Source: Thalassolituus sp034111725 (GTDB lineage Bacteria; Pseudomonadota; Gammaproteobacteria; Pseudomonadales; Oceanobacteraceae). Taken from it: a stretch of 22,345 nucleotides of DNA. The stretch covers positions 1-22,345 of the forward strand of contig NZ_JAWUWR010000058.1 in NCBI RefSeq assembly GCF_034111725.1. Direction: 5' to 3'. The position numbers and the translations under genes are program-made. A model generated the notes under the pieces. It had not been told where the DNA came from. It did not search any database and saw nothing but the letters and a program-made list of their open reading frames with translations. This document shows, one piece after another, positions 22,335-22,345 of this stretch. The first letter of the stretch is position 1, and each line of letters begins with the position of its first letter.

Positions 22335-22345
22335 TTAATAGGTTT

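Noticed and set aside
19477..22345. Second copy of the tRNA-Met 3' end as an attachment repeat
   Set aside because: I looked for a repeat of the T-arm/acceptor sequence inside the element and saw none in the window; the far end must lie outside.
1..22345. CRISPR array or insertion sequence
   Set aside because: No regularly spaced direct repeats and no transposase-like frame were seen.

Overview
The window reads as a stretch of a marine-type gammaproteobacterial chromosome (a Cellvibrionales- or Oceanospirillales-like relative is my guess). Core genes resemble Escherichia/Pseudomonas orthologues in order and sequence: tgt-queA, zapE and cysDN. The tRNA genes encode CCA. The surroundings are rich in c-type cytochrome, outer-membrane barrel and chemotaxis genes. 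Species cannot be fixed from the sequence alone.

Layout. (1) 1-1911, minus strand: queA then tgt, tRNA queuosine modification, tgt cut by the left edge. (2) 2049-2333: a strong promoter and two tRNA-Leu genes (CAA, CAG). (3) 2572-6274: a chemoreceptor and a convergent membrane diguanylate cyclase sharing a bidirectional terminator. (4) 6622-13112: a tightly packed six-gene operon for a redox-type envelope system. It contains a c-type cytochrome lipoprotein, a Tat-exported DUF1501 protein, a TlpA-like thioredoxin, a DUF4266 mini-lipoprotein ending in GGGCGCN, a DUF3570 outer-membrane barrel and an ApbE FMN transferase. (5) 13230-16507: a short-chain dehydrogenase, a short TorF-like porin, zapE and an alpha/beta hydrolase. 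(6) 16679-19197: cysD-cysN, the sulfate adenylyltransferase that starts sulfate assimilation. (7) 19326-19593: promoter, tRNA-Met(CAU) and terminator. (8) 19604 to the right edge: an integrated element next to the tRNA, with a tyrosine integrase, a replication-initiator-like gene, a hairpin-rich non-coding region and the 3' end of a Zot-like gene. Together these look like one end of an inovirus (filamentous phage)-type prophage.

The most interesting system is the operon at 6622-13112. The DUF3570 barrel carries E-T-L-T-G-A-S, close to the D-x-x-[ST]-G-A-[ST] sequence that ApbE enzymes modify with FMN, and the ApbE gene overlaps its 3' end. I infer a flavinylated outer-membrane barrel served by a Cys-tailed lipoprotein and a thioredoxin, perhaps exchanging electrons with the upstream cytochrome. 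Other items of note are a CysN with a decayed APS-kinase tail lacking its P-loop, a tRNA-Leu(CAG) with C instead of A at position 73, and the structured non-coding region of the prophage.
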